NCBI GenBank assembly: GCA_028641055.1
Contig: CM054062.1
Location: 26,532,808 to 26,596,807, forward strand
DNA from: Alopecurus myosuroides
Taxonomy: Eukaryota; Streptophyta; Magnoliopsida; Poales; Poaceae
DNA: 64,000 nt
Direction: 5' to 3'
Made by a program: the position numbers and the translations under genes. This document shows positions 30,903 to 42,000 of this stretch, one piece after another (position 1 is the first letter of the stretch; every line of letters begins with the position of its first letter). The notes under the pieces were generated by a model. The model was not told the origin of the DNA. It was given only the letters and a program-made list of their open reading frames with translations, and made no database searches.

Positions 30903-31007
30903 ATTGATATTCCTAAAAAGGAATGGGATAAGTACCATGCACCTTATAAATATACTATTGATTGTGTTCCTGCTAGAGATATAGAAGTTCATATTGTTGA
31001 TTCTATT

Positions 31008-31760
31008 GTGCCTGAACCTTATATTGAGAAAATGCCTTTCCCTGCTAAGGTAAAAGAACACTCTATGTTAGCTAGTGTGATTAATAAAAGTGCAAAGAAA
31101 CCTCTAGAACCTGAGGAACAAATAACTGTAGAACCTACAGTAGCAATAGTAAAGGACCTTGTTTCTGAAAATGTAGAAGAGGGACACATTATATTTTGTG
31201 AAGATGCTTCTAATATTTTCTCTCATCCTAGTAAATCTAGGAAACCCAGTGTACCTGTGCTATCTGTTAGGATAGGTGATCATTTTTATTATGGTTTATG
31301 TGATATTGGTTCTAGTTCTAGTGCTATTCCTTATGATCTTTATAAAGAAATTATGCATGAAATTGGTTCTTGTGAACTTGAAGACATTGATGTGATTATT
31401 CAACTAGCTAATAGGGAAACTATTTCTCCAATTGGTATTGTTAGAGATGTGGAGGTCTTATGTGGTAAAACTAAATATCCTGTTGATTTTCTAGTACTAG
31501 GCACTTCTGCTAGTGATACTTGTCCTATTATATTCGGTAGACCTTTCTTAGATACTTGTGGTGTTGTTATAGATTGTAAAAAAGAGAAGATCCTTACAAA
31601 GTTTGATGGAGAATCTTATGAATTTAATTTCTCCAAATTTGCTAAAACACCATATGAAGATGAATTACCTAATGAAATTATAGAATTGAACAATTGGCTG
31701 CTATTGCTCTTGCTCCTAACAATCCTTTGCAGCAATACATGGAAGACCACTAAAGTGATG
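31008..31760 (+). pseudogene. A1 aspartic protease region
   Basis: The frame contains LCDIGSSSSAIPYDLYKEI, where DIGS stands for the D-S/T-G catalytic triad, then VIIQLANRETISPIGIVRDV, YPVDFLVLG and PIIFGRPFLDTCGVVIDCK. That is the protease and its downstream flap/hydrophobic segments in Athila order. A frameshift near 31690 separates it from RT. Confidence 0.85.
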
Positions 31761-33370
31761 TCTTTATGGAAGAAAGGAATGAAATTGATGAGATTTTCCT
31801 ACATCAGCCAGCAATGCTGAAACATAATTTACCTGTGGAAGACTTGGGTACAACATTACCACCCAAGGAAGATCCTGTTTTTGATTTCAAGCCTTTGCCT
31901 AATAATCTTAAATATGCTCATATTGATGATAAGAAATTATATCCTGTTATTATTAGTTCTCAACTTTCTGATAAAGAAGAGGAGAGATTATTGGGGATAT
32001 TGAAGAAACATAGAGGTGCTATTGGTTATACTCTTGATGATTTGAAAGGGATTTCTCCTACTTTTTGTCAGCATGCTATTAATATTGAGCCTGATGCAAA
32101 GCCAGTTGTTGAACATCAACACAATTTAAATCCTAAAATGAAGGATGTGGTAAGAAATGAGGTATTGAAACTCCTTGATGCTGGCATTATTTATCTATTG
32201 CTGATAGTAGATGGGTTGGTCCTGTGCATTGTGTCCCTAAGAAAGGAGGGATGACTGTTGTGCCAAATGAAAATAATGAACTAATTCCTCAAAGAGTATT
32301 AGTTGGTTATAGGATATGCATTGATTTTAGGAAGGTTAACAAAGTCACTAAGAAAGATCATTATACTTTGCCTTTTATTGATCAAATGTTAGAAAGGTTG
32401 TCTAAGAAAACTCATTTCTATTTTCTTGATGGTTATTCTGGGGTTTCTCAAATTGCTGTTAAAAAGCTCGATCAAGAGAAAACAACTTTCACTTGTCCTT
32501 ATGGAACCTATGCTTATAGAGTATGCTTTTTGGTTTATGTAATGCTCCTGGTACATTTCAAAGATGCATGTCTGCTATCTTTCATGGTTTTTGTGAATAA
32601 ATTGTGGAAGTTTTCATGGATGATTTCTCCGTCTATGGAACTTCCTTTGATAATTGTTTGTAGAATCTTCATAAAGTTTTGCAGAGATGTGAGGAGACTA
32701 ATCTTGTTCTTAACTGGGAGGAATGCCATTTTATGGTTAATGAAGGAATTGTTCTTGGACACAAAATCTCTGAAAGAGGTATTGAAGTTGATAGAGCTAA
32801 AGTTGAAGTTATTGAGACAATGCCCTGTCCCAGGGATGTTAAAGGTATTCGTAGTATTATTGGCCATGTTGGTTTCTATAGAAGGTTTATTAAAGATTTC
32901 TCTAAAATATCAAAACCTCTTACTAATCTTCTTCAAAAAGATGTACCATTTGTTTTTGATGAATATTGTAAAGAAGCTTTTGAAATTTTAAAGAAGTCTT
33001 TAATATATGCCCCTATTGTTCAACCACCTGATTGGAATTTACCATTTGAAATTATGTGTGATGCTAGTGATTATGCTATGGGTGTTGTTCTAGGACAACA
33101 GATAGATAAGAAGTTAAATGTTATTCATTATGCTAGTAAAACTCTTGATGCTGCTCAATAGAATTATGCTACCACTGAGAAAGAATTCCTAGCTGTGGTT
33201 TTTGCTTGTGATAAATTTAGGCAGTATATTGTTGATTTTAAAGTTACTATTCATACTGATCATGCTGCTATTAAGTATCTTATGGAAAAGAAAGATGCTA
33301 AGCCTAGGATTATTAGATGGGTGCTTCTCTTACAAGAGTTTGATTTACATATTGTGGATAGGAAGGGTGT
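31761..33370 (+). pseudogene. A1 reverse transcriptase and RNase H, interrupted by T2
   Basis: RT blocks: HRGAIGYTLDDLKGISPTFC, RICIDFRKVNKVTKKDHYTL, FLDGYSGVSQIAV, and a VFMDDFSVYG-type catalytic box near 32615 in a shifted frame. RNase H follows ([55 protein letters not shown]). Frame breaks lie near 32195, 32520 and 33160 (TAG). T2 inserted after codons for DRKG at 33370; the sequence resumes at 43253-43258. Confidence 0.9.
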
Positions 33371-33942
33371 TGTCGAGACATCGTAGTAGTTTTCATAGAC
33401 TGGGGTGCCATGAGACTACGGTAGAGACGTGGGGTAACGGGATAGCGTAGTAACACAGAACACGGGATTTACCCAGGTTCGGTACGTCGCGACAGTACGG
33501 CGTACCTACTCCTGCACTTCTCACTATGTGGGACTAAAGCCCGTATAATAAGGTTACAATGTAAGAGAATAGATCCAGCTACTCGTCGAGGATGAACTTC
33601 CCGGCGAGTTGCGTAAGGCTTGAGCTTGAACCTAGAACCTTGGAACTAAAGGAACTTATGAAATCTATCTCCCGTCCGGCTTTATATAATAGCCGGATTA
33701 GGCTTACAGAACCAGAAACCTAGAAGACTACGTTTTACTTGTAACTTGGAAAGTAAGGAATCCGTCTTCTCCTCCAAGCCAGATCACGCGGGCCGTGATC
33801 CGGGTTCTTCTAGAATCCGGCTTCTGCGCGTCGAACTACTGGGCCGCCCAATGGACCTAAGCCCATTACCATGTAGGCCACCCTGGTAGTCCGGCTCTTT
33901 TGTCTACCATCTTCTATACCCCTATTCAGTATATATCCGACA
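33371..33942 (-). repeat. T2 3' LTR
   Basis: 572 bp. On the plus strand it starts TGTCGAGACATCG and ends ATATCCGACA. The adjacent GTAGCCCCCAGG (33943-33954) is the complement of the polypurine tract. Confidence 0.96.
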
Positions 33943-34334
33943 GTAGCCCCCAGGAAGGATCAAAACTCTGAAACTCCGCCTTTCGTCAAATACATTTTGT
34001 CCGGGAAAACTTGATTCAGCAGTCTTGATTCTTTCTTCTTTCCTTTTGAAGGAGATGGTAACATAAAACTCGGAACTATGAAAATCCGGCTTTTCTTCTC
34101 GCGCTCCTTCGCGGAAAAGGAACTCGTGACATCAGCGCCTCAATCACGCTGACGCAAGCGCCGCTTGGTTTCACGCGGGAAACCCTGCAACGTATCTCTG
34201 ACAGATTCTCACGAGAAACGAGGAGATAGCCATCATTCCTCTGTCGTTCCGTTTCCCGGATTTTCCGGCGAGCGACACGCGTCGAACATCCAACGGTCAA
34301 AAGAGCCGTTGGCGCGTATCTAGAGGTTTTCAGG

Positions 34335-34344
34335 CTATAAATAG
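34335..34344 (+). promoter_or_regulatory. TATA box of the T2 antisense gene
   Basis: CTATAAATAG, 150 bp upstream of the ATG at 34485. It is identical to the box of the T1 antisense gene (21701-21710), whereas much of the surrounding upstream DNA differs. No other initiator motif is obvious. Confidence 0.72.
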
Positions 34345-34484
34345 CCGTCCTCGTCGTCATCGGAAATCTTTCCTCACTCCACACTGCCCACGCCATTGAC
34401 GCAAACGCGAGCACGAGAGCAAGAACGAGACCTTGCCCCGACGAGCCCTTTGCACGCCGGAGCGCTCACTCGCCACCGAAAAAG

Positions 34485-37422
34485 ATGGCCTCTCCATCGT
34501 CCTCACCGGCTCGCGCCTCCATCGACGAGCTTTTGGGCGACCTAGATCCACAGCTGGGGTCGCCCAAGCATGCCGGCGGCGGGCCAGAAAAGACCACTGC
34601 ATCCGCGGCGGGCGGAGGAAACGCTTCCGCCGCCGCGGACGTAGCGGGCCCAAGCGCCACGACAACCCCGCCGTTCGCACCTGAAACGGCGGAGGAGAAA
34701 ATTGAGCTCCTTGGCAAGAAACTTGCCGCCGCGAAGGCCGCCGCCGCCGCCGCCGCCGGAGCAGACGAGGAAGAGGAAACTGCAGGCAACTGGAGTGCCT
34801 GCAGTATTCCCCCGGCTCTCCTTCCCAACTTGGAGAAGGAGGGCTTAGTTCTAAAAAAGAAGTGGCGGCTCCCGGAAGAGGAGACTGAACCCATGCCACA
34901 AGAGGGCGAAAGGGTGCTTCTTACCTCCCACCTTCTACGAGGTATGGGGTTGCCACCTTCCTCTTTCTTCCTCCAGGTTCTGTCACACTACAGCATCCAA
35001 CCTCATAACCTTCCTCCCAATTCTATTCTGTACATGGCCGGCTTCCAGGCCTTGTTCGAAGGTTACCTAGGAATAGAGCCTAGGTTAGATTTTTGGCTGT
35101 ATTGCTTTGGGGTGAAGCGTAACTCTTCGGAGGGCGCACTCCCAAATTGCGGGACCATTTCCTTTACTCTTTGGAGATTCCGAGAGGATTGGTTCCCCAA
35201 AATCAAAACCTCAGAATCCGTCAAATTTTGGACGGGTTCTTTTTTCTATCATCCCGACGTGCCTTTTCCTAAAAAGGCCGTCGGGGTTCCACCTTTTGTG
35301 AACTCCGCCGCCGTTCCCCAGGATAACTGGGTAACAGAGGCCGTCCAAGTTCTGCCTCCAGATCTGCTAAGGATCAAGAGGCGCATCGCCAAGCTCACCT
35401 CCTCCAAACCTCCTTTGACCGGTATGGACACGGTCTTTTGCTGGTTGGATAGGCGGATTCAGCCATTAGCAAATCACGGAGGCCGTCTCCTGTGTGAATA
35501 CACGGGAGCCAAGGATCCAATGCGGACAACCGACAAGGATTGGCCCGCAAAGGAACTTAGGCGGCGCATCAATCAGTTGGTCGCATCACGCGACCAATAC
35601 ACGGAGAGTCGGCCAATGTACACGGCCGACAACCCAGCTCCTAAGGTAAATTTTCCGTCATTTGAGTATAATCTCACTTCCTGGATAATCTACCTTTTGA
35701 CTCTGATTGGTTTTTCCGACAGCTTGTGGATCTTCCAGACTCGGAGTTAGCCTCCGAGGCCGAGCTGGATGCGCTGCGCTCCGCCGCTACGGGTGGGCGC
35801 AAACGCAAGAAGATAATTTCTTCGGATGAAATTATCGACCTTGACGGAATCCCCGTCGCCACTTCCAGGTTATTTTCTTCTGGGTTTTTTCTTTTATGGG
35901 ATCTTTTTCATCCATCTTCGGTGTTTTAACCTTTTCCGGGTTTTTGGTTTTTAGCCTACCCCCCTCCAACTTGAAGCCGAGAAAGTTGAAGAAACTCAGA
36001 GCTTCTTCCAACCGAGGCGGCCAACCATCTCCCGCCGTCGCCCCGGACACGCCGCAGATAATGGCGGAAGAGCCTACTGCAGCCACCACCACCAAGCCCC
36101 CAGAGCCCAGCCAGCCCGTTGTGTTCGAGTCGGACACGAGGGAAAGGGCGGCTCCAGAGGTGGGGAAATCTTCTCGGACCTTCGACGAGGAAATCCCCAC
36201 CTTTGACAAGGATTTTAAGGCTATAAATGACGGCTTGGACGCAGCCGGAAATCACTTCGCGGAATATGCGAAAGAATTCCAAGAAAACTTAGCAGGTTTG
36301 CAGCGCATGAGCCAGGTATGTAACTCTAGCCCCCAAGCATTAAACAAAATGCGTGCTTTTTTGCTTTGATGTTTTTTGTTAACCATACTTTTCCTTGCTG
36401 TGTTTCAGCAAACCTCCGAGGCCATAAACCTGGAAGTTTTCAGGAAGCTCACCATCATGAATAAAGAAGTTCGAAGTCTTCTTTCTATTCTTGAGGAGAA
36501 AGAGGCGGAGCTGGAATCATCTCAGCTCGCTTTGACAGAAACGAAAGGTAAGCTTTTTTCGTTTTGAAATTTCCGATTTAAGACTTTGTCTAAGTTTTTG
36601 CCCGAGGAAATTGATCAACTCGGATTTTCCCTTGCTTTTCAGCTGCCTTAGCTGAGGCTAAACAAGCAGCGGAAGATTCTGGCAACGCCGAAATTCTCCG
36701 CAATGAGAACATTGAGCTTCACAAGAATCTTGTGAAAGCTCAGCAAGACCTGGAAGCCAGCAACCTGGCTCTTGGAATGGCTAATTCCAAGGCTTCCGAA
36801 CAGGCGGAGAAAGACAAATCCACCATTCAGGATTTGACTGAAGCTCTGAACCTTCGCCTGGAGGAAGTTTCCGAGATCGACAAGCTCATCGGTAAATTTC
36901 TTACCCTTTTCCTCATCTTTCCATGTTTTGCTTTCTCTGTTTGTCTTCTTAACCCTTTTGTATGTTTTATTGGATCAAACAGGAGACACCCCAGATGGCA
37001 CTCGGGCTGCAGGCATCCGAGCTTTCGGGGAGACATGGAATTTGGTGAAGGCTGCTGCAACGCAGTTAGTAGGCAAGTTTCTTCCCGATAAATCTGGGGA
37101 ATGCTCGGAGGTTGAAAAGCTTCCGGGTATCATCATGGAGGTGGCGGAGTCCAAGGAGTCTATTCTCCGCTCCGCTGCACGGGGTGGTGCGCGCATGGCC
37201 TTAGGCCTTATGCGCATGCACTATCCTAGTGCCAAATCCTGGCGTGTGGCCACCGGTGTCCCTCAGGGATACACGGATGCGCAACGATCCACCATTTTTG
37301 GTGAAGTTAAGGGCCACGCCACCCAGATTGCCGCCATGGTAAATGTCGCCGTCAACTATCCAGAAGAGGAAGCTCCTCCAATCCCCGATGAAGAAAGTAG
37401 CGAGGAGGAGTCGGATTCTTGA
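34485..37422 (+). CDS. T2 antisense gene: intact putative gypsy-type transposon / coiled-coil protein, six exons
   Basis: Exons 34485-35645, 35723-35868, 35955-36315, 36409-36547, 36643-36891 and 36983-37422 total 2496 nt, an 831-residue protein in one continuous phase. Every intron (77-95 bp) begins GT and ends AG. Exon 1 gives an Ser/Ala-rich start, NWSACSIPPALLP, then the PF04195-like core with YMAGFQALFEGYLGI, VKFWTGSFFYHPDVPFP and FCWLDRRIQPLANHGGRL. Exon 2 carries a basic GGRKRKK, a possible nuclear signal. Exons 4-5 are Glu/Leu-rich and probably coiled coil. Exon 6 has SAKSWRVATGVPQGY and an acidic C-terminus EESSEEESDS. Because it is antisense to the genomic RNA, its introns would not be spliced out during retrotransposition. 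Its molecular role is unknown to me. Confidence 0.88.
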
Positions 37423-38032
37423 AGGGTTACCTGGAACCTGGATAGAAAAATTAGACAATAGGAGCATTACTGTTCTTTCATTTGTAATCCAAAATGTAAT
37501 GCTTCTTATGTATTAACGAAAATTCCGCCTTTTGCAGTTTAAACTATGAAATTACTTTGCAAGTTGTTTAGATCATTCCTTTATCTTCTAAGTTCTCTGG
37601 TGTATATGCTTTAACTGTCCTTAGTGTTTGAAATGGCTCACATAGCATTATGAATCGTTATGCCGAGTAACTGGGGACGAACCAATCAGTTTTGAAACTC
37701 GGAAACATGAATCATGCTAAAGGCATTTTTACTAACTAGTTCCAGTAACCCAGCGTACACACAATCAGATAAGACTTAGAGAAACAAGGAAAGTTTTAAG
37801 TGAAACTTGGGCACGCAGGCAATTCAAGTTTCCTTTAGCCGTTAAAAGGCTGAAAAATCATTCAGTTATGTAACGCCGAGTACGCAAGCACAATTCGGGT
37901 TAACGTTGAGAAATTTGTAAGATCATTGGGAAATAGATGAGGCGGAAACACTTTGCACTTATAAGAAATATGGATGACAGCATTCCGACAACTTTATTTC
38001 ATGATCTCAAAAGATGTTTACATAGATTTGAA
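37423..38032. other. T2 tail-to-tail spacer with two conserved hairpins
   Basis: 610-bp non-coding gap between the antisense gene and the end of the pol frame. Hairpin 2 is GAAACTTG (37802-37809) with CAAGTTTC (37825-37832). Hairpin 1 is TAACGCCGA (37871-37879) with TCGGGTTA (37895-37902), with one bulge. On the minus strand the loops read as variants of ATTGTGCCTGCGTGC, as in T1. Confidence 0.7.
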
Positions 38033-39013
38033 CTAAGTACAGAAGGGGACATAACTTGCTAGACGTTCCCAGGCTTCCGCAATCCACTTGACCTTGTCGA
38101 ACTTCTCCAGCAATTTGTGAAATGGTAAGGTTTTAGCCCCCAGCCAACTAAGAAATCTTTTTATGGCTGTGGCGGAACCCGGCAATTCTGGGACATCTTT
38201 TTCACACGTAAGTTCTGAGATGTTCGAGATTGCCTTAATCTTTTCCGGGTTAACTTCTATTCCTCTATGAGAAACGATGAAACCCAGAAGTTTTCCTGAG
38301 GGAACCCCGAATACGCACTTAGATGGATTCAACTTCATCTTGTAAGTGCGCAAGTTCTCGAAAGTTTCTCGCAAATCCTCAAGGAGTGTATCTTTTTCCT
38401 TGGTTACGACAGCAATATCGTCCACGTAAACATGGACGTTTCTGCCAATCTGACTATGCAAACAACGTTGCATGCAACGCTGGTAGGTTGCACCTGCGTT
38501 CTTCAGGCCAAAAGGCATGGTTACATAGTAATACGTCCCGTACGGGGTTATAAAAGAAGTCTTGATTTGATCTTCCTTTTTCATGCGTATTTGGTGGTAC
38601 CCGGAGTATGCATCCAAAAAGCATAAAAGCTCGGAGCCTGCAGTGGCATCTATTATTTGGTCGATTCGCGGCAGTGCGAACCTATCTTTCGGACATAACT
38701 TGTTCAATCCTGTGTAATCTATACACATTCTGAGGGCAGTTGTGTCTTTCTTCGGTACTAATACCGGATTTGCGGACCAATCAGTATAGATTACTTCCTT
38801 GATAAAATCCGCTGCTAAAAGCCGGATAATTTCCTTGCCAATAGCCTTCCGTCTTCTTCCGTCAAATCGACGGAGACCTTGTTTGACGGGTTTTGATCCG
38901 GGAATAACCTTGAGTTGGTGCTCAGCAAGTTCCCTGGGTACGCCTGGCATGTCAGCTGGACACCTGGAAAAAATATCCCAGTTCTCACGGAGGAACTTGA
39001 TGAGCTCGCCTTC
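38033..39013 (-). CDS. T2 reverse transcriptase, truncated, downstream of an in-frame TAG
   Basis: An open frame follows directly after the gag-PR TAG in the same phase; the first internal ATG is at 38950. It keeps MPGVPRELAEHQL, CFLDAYSGYHQIRMKKEDQ, FGLKNAGATYQRCMQ and the catalytic YVDD (HVYVDDIAVVTKEKDT). Near 38075 it leaves the RT sequence and joins, in frame, the last codons of pol (VPFCT, stop), equivalent to T1's RPFYT. About 2.25 kb (T1 15,670-17,920) is therefore missing: the RT connection region, RNase H, aRNH and integrase. RT palm chemistry may be intact, but the element cannot integrate by itself. Confidence 0.9.
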   Translation of the reverse strand, partial: EGELIKFLRENWDIFSRCPADMPGVPRELAEHQLKVIPGSKPVKQGLRRFDGRRRKAIGKEIIRLLAADFIKEVIYTDWSANPVLVPKKDTTALRMCIDYTGLNKLCPKDRFALPRIDQIIDATAGSELLCFLDAYSGYHQIRMKKEDQIKTSFITPYGTYYYVTMPFGLKNAGATYQRCMQRCLHSQIGRNVHVYVDDIAVVTKEKDTLLEDLRETFENLRTYKMKLNPSKCVFGVPSGKLLGFIVSHRGIEVNPEKIKAISNISELTCEKDVPELPGSATAIKRFLSWLGAKTLPFHKLLEKFDKVKWIAEAWERLASYVPFCT

Positions 39014-42000
39014 CTATTTGTCGGTCATCCCAGTCCCTACAACGACGAATTTTGTCGGATCTTTGGGATCTAGGATTACCTGTCTTGTATTCTCGGATGC
39101 CTTGAAGCTATCTGTTGGCTTCCGAGTTTCTTTTCCTGCCGGCATTTCTTTCGGCGATACCTCCTTGGCTAACTCCTTCAGTTCTTCCTGAGCTATAACT
39201 CTTTGAGCGCAAAGGGCGTTTTGCTTCTCCAACTCGTTTGCCAGCTTGAAATCACCGGCAATGGTGATTACTCCTCCTTTGGGTCCTGGCATCTTCAGCT
39301 TGTTGTAGATATAGCAAGATCTTGCCATAAACTTGGCGAAAGCCGGACGTCCGAGTATTGCGTGATACACGCTCTCGAACGGCACAACTTCGAAGGATAC
39401 TTTTTCCTGCCGGAAGTGATCTTTATCTCCGAAGGTGACATCTAGGGAAATTTCTCCTAGGGATCGTGCTTGCCTGCCAGGAACGATGCCATGGAAGCGT
39501 ATATTGCTGTAATTGAGCTGGGACTCGGATATCTTCAAGTGCTTCAGTGTATCCAGGTACATTATATTGATGCTGGATCCTCCGTCCATCAGCACTCTTC
39601 TTAGCCTAGTGTTTTGAACAATAGGGCTTACAACAAGAGCTTGTGTGCCGGGTTCAGGGATATTTCCGGGATGATCTGACTGATCCCAGATTATCGGTGT
39701 GTTGGAGTACTTCAAGAATTTTGGGGTTGCAGGAACAACCGCGTTTATTTCTCGAAGTGTCCTTTTGGCCACCTTTGCTGACGGGGTTGCTAGGAAAGTT
39801 AACATTGCTTCTCCGTCAACTCTCGGAAATTTGGGTTCGCCTTTTCGCTGCTGTTCCTGGATTTTGTCATCAGTGTCCGATTCACTGTCTTCTTTTTCAG
39901 CTTCTGGCTTTTGTTTGGCAGGTTTCCTTTTGGAACCCTTCCCTTTATTTCCGGATCCTGCATTGCCTTTCATATGCTTGTTTAGCCGGCATTGCGCGTT
40001 TGTGTGGGTTGGTTTCCCAAACTGAGAGTGGTGGACGCAGGGTTCCGACTTAATTCTCTCCCATTCTTCAGGAGTGTAATTGATGGGATCCGGACTGCGG
40101 CCTTTCCACTTGTTCCCTTTTTCTCCTCCAAAGGCTAAGTTAACCTCCTTGGGCTTTGTTGTTGACTCCGGAGTTCCTTTTTTATCAGAACGAGGTGTTT
40201 TCTTGGTCAGTATCAGTGACTCAATATTGCCTCCTCTTGCTCTAATATCATCTTCGGCTGCAGCATGCTCATTAGCGGTTGTAAGCATAGATCCGAGATC
40301 TTTGTGCTTTTTAGAACCAACCATGAACGGTACAAGTCCGGGTTTTAGGCCATTGACGAAAGCATGCATTGCTTGTACGTCAGTTACTCCAGAGCAACTA
40401 TTCTTCATCGCAGTCCATCTGGAGATGAAATCCACGTATGGTTCGTCTTCAAATTGGGTGCAACGGTTCAGCTGGTTGATGCTATTTGGGCGTTTGTATG
40501 TTCCCCTGAAATGCTGGGTAAATACTCTCGCCATATCATCCCAACTGTCGACAGTTCTTGATGGTAAACCATTAATCCAATCTCTGGCTCCGTCTAGCAA
40601 CATTAGGGGAAGAAACTTGACAGCTTCCAGGTCTGTCCCGTTGTTGATCTGGACGGCTGTGTAATAATCTGAAAGCCAGGTATCCGGGTTTGTACTGCCG
40701 GTATATTTTTGGTAGGTTGGACCAACTTTGGTGAAGCCAGAATGCAGGGTTATCCTTCGGATCCTGTCAGTAAAACACTTAGGACCAAAGTATAGATCAT
40801 CCTTTTCTGCTCTATCAATATGTGCAGAATATCTCCCGGCTGAATGGACAGAAGGGGATCTGCTCCTTTCTTTTCCATTGTTACGCGGACGCGTTTTTCC
40901 GAGGTTATCTCTATCTCTTCCGTTGTCACGCCCTCTGGGATTAGGTGGAGTCCTGCTCCTGTACCTTTCCTTATCTTTAGGCGGTGTCCGAGATCTTTCA
41001 CGTCTGTGAGGTGTATCGTATCTTCCAGCTTTTTCAGCTGGGTTTCTCGGAGGTGGCATTATTTTGCCGTCATTCCGGTGTTTGTCTTCCCGATCGTGTG
41101 GTTTATATCCATCTTTCGGGAGATGAGGTCCGGTTCTAGACGCTGCGTCCCGGTTGTCGGGGTTTTTCTTGTCTTTTCTCGGATCCTCTTTTTTATCCGA
41201 ATCTCCGGGTTCTTCCGGTCCAGGTGCTCCAGCAGCGCAAGTAACAGTTTTGCAGAGGGCGGAATTATCATGCAGCCTCCCTGATCGCTCTTGTCCTCGT
41301 TGTTGCTGCTGTAATGCTTTTCCTAGGAAAGCATACACCCCTTGGAGTTTTTCCCCGTTGGAGTACAGATCATTGTTCAGGATGGCGAACGCTGCTTCCG
41401 CGTTTTCTGCTGCGGTTTTGTATATTGGCTCGCCCTTGGCATCTTTGCCGTTTAACTGCTTTTGCCAAGATGGGTTATAGAACCTTTCTTTCGGCGGCAG
41501 TTCTTCCGGTTTTGCAATTCCGGGTAACCTAGTAGGTTTTAAGGCAGATCTATGCTTTCTCTCGTACTCCTCTATTTCTTCCTTCATGATTTTGATGTCA
41601 TTATGGGTTTGTTGGAGATGTTGCCGAGATCTAAGCAGATGTTGCTGTTGCCGTTGGAAAGCTTGTCTCCTGGCTTCCAGCATCTCAGGGGGTTCATTGG
41701 GTCCCACTGGAGTTTGTAATAGTTCTTGCTCTTCCAGTTCTGTCATTGGCGGAGCAGTGATTTCCTTAGATTTCTTTTCCGTAGGCTTTGTGCCACTAAT
41801 ATATCCAACTTCCAGGTTTTCATCAGCGAGATCGGCTGACTTTTTCTTCCGGAGTTTGTACTGGAGTTTTTTAGAAGCACGGTGCTTTTTCTTGGAAGAC
41901 GGAGGTTTTTTGACAGGTTCATCCTCTGTCATCTCCTTGACGTTAGGAAATATCGGAGAAGTTTCTCCGTCTTCCCTCTCTTCTGCTGGCGGAGGGGTTT

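Noticed and set aside
39203..40664. Plus-strand frames across T2 gag (for example 40080-40664)
   Set aside because: They are antisense shadows of the 1235-codon gag-PR frame, with no splice or promoter signals.
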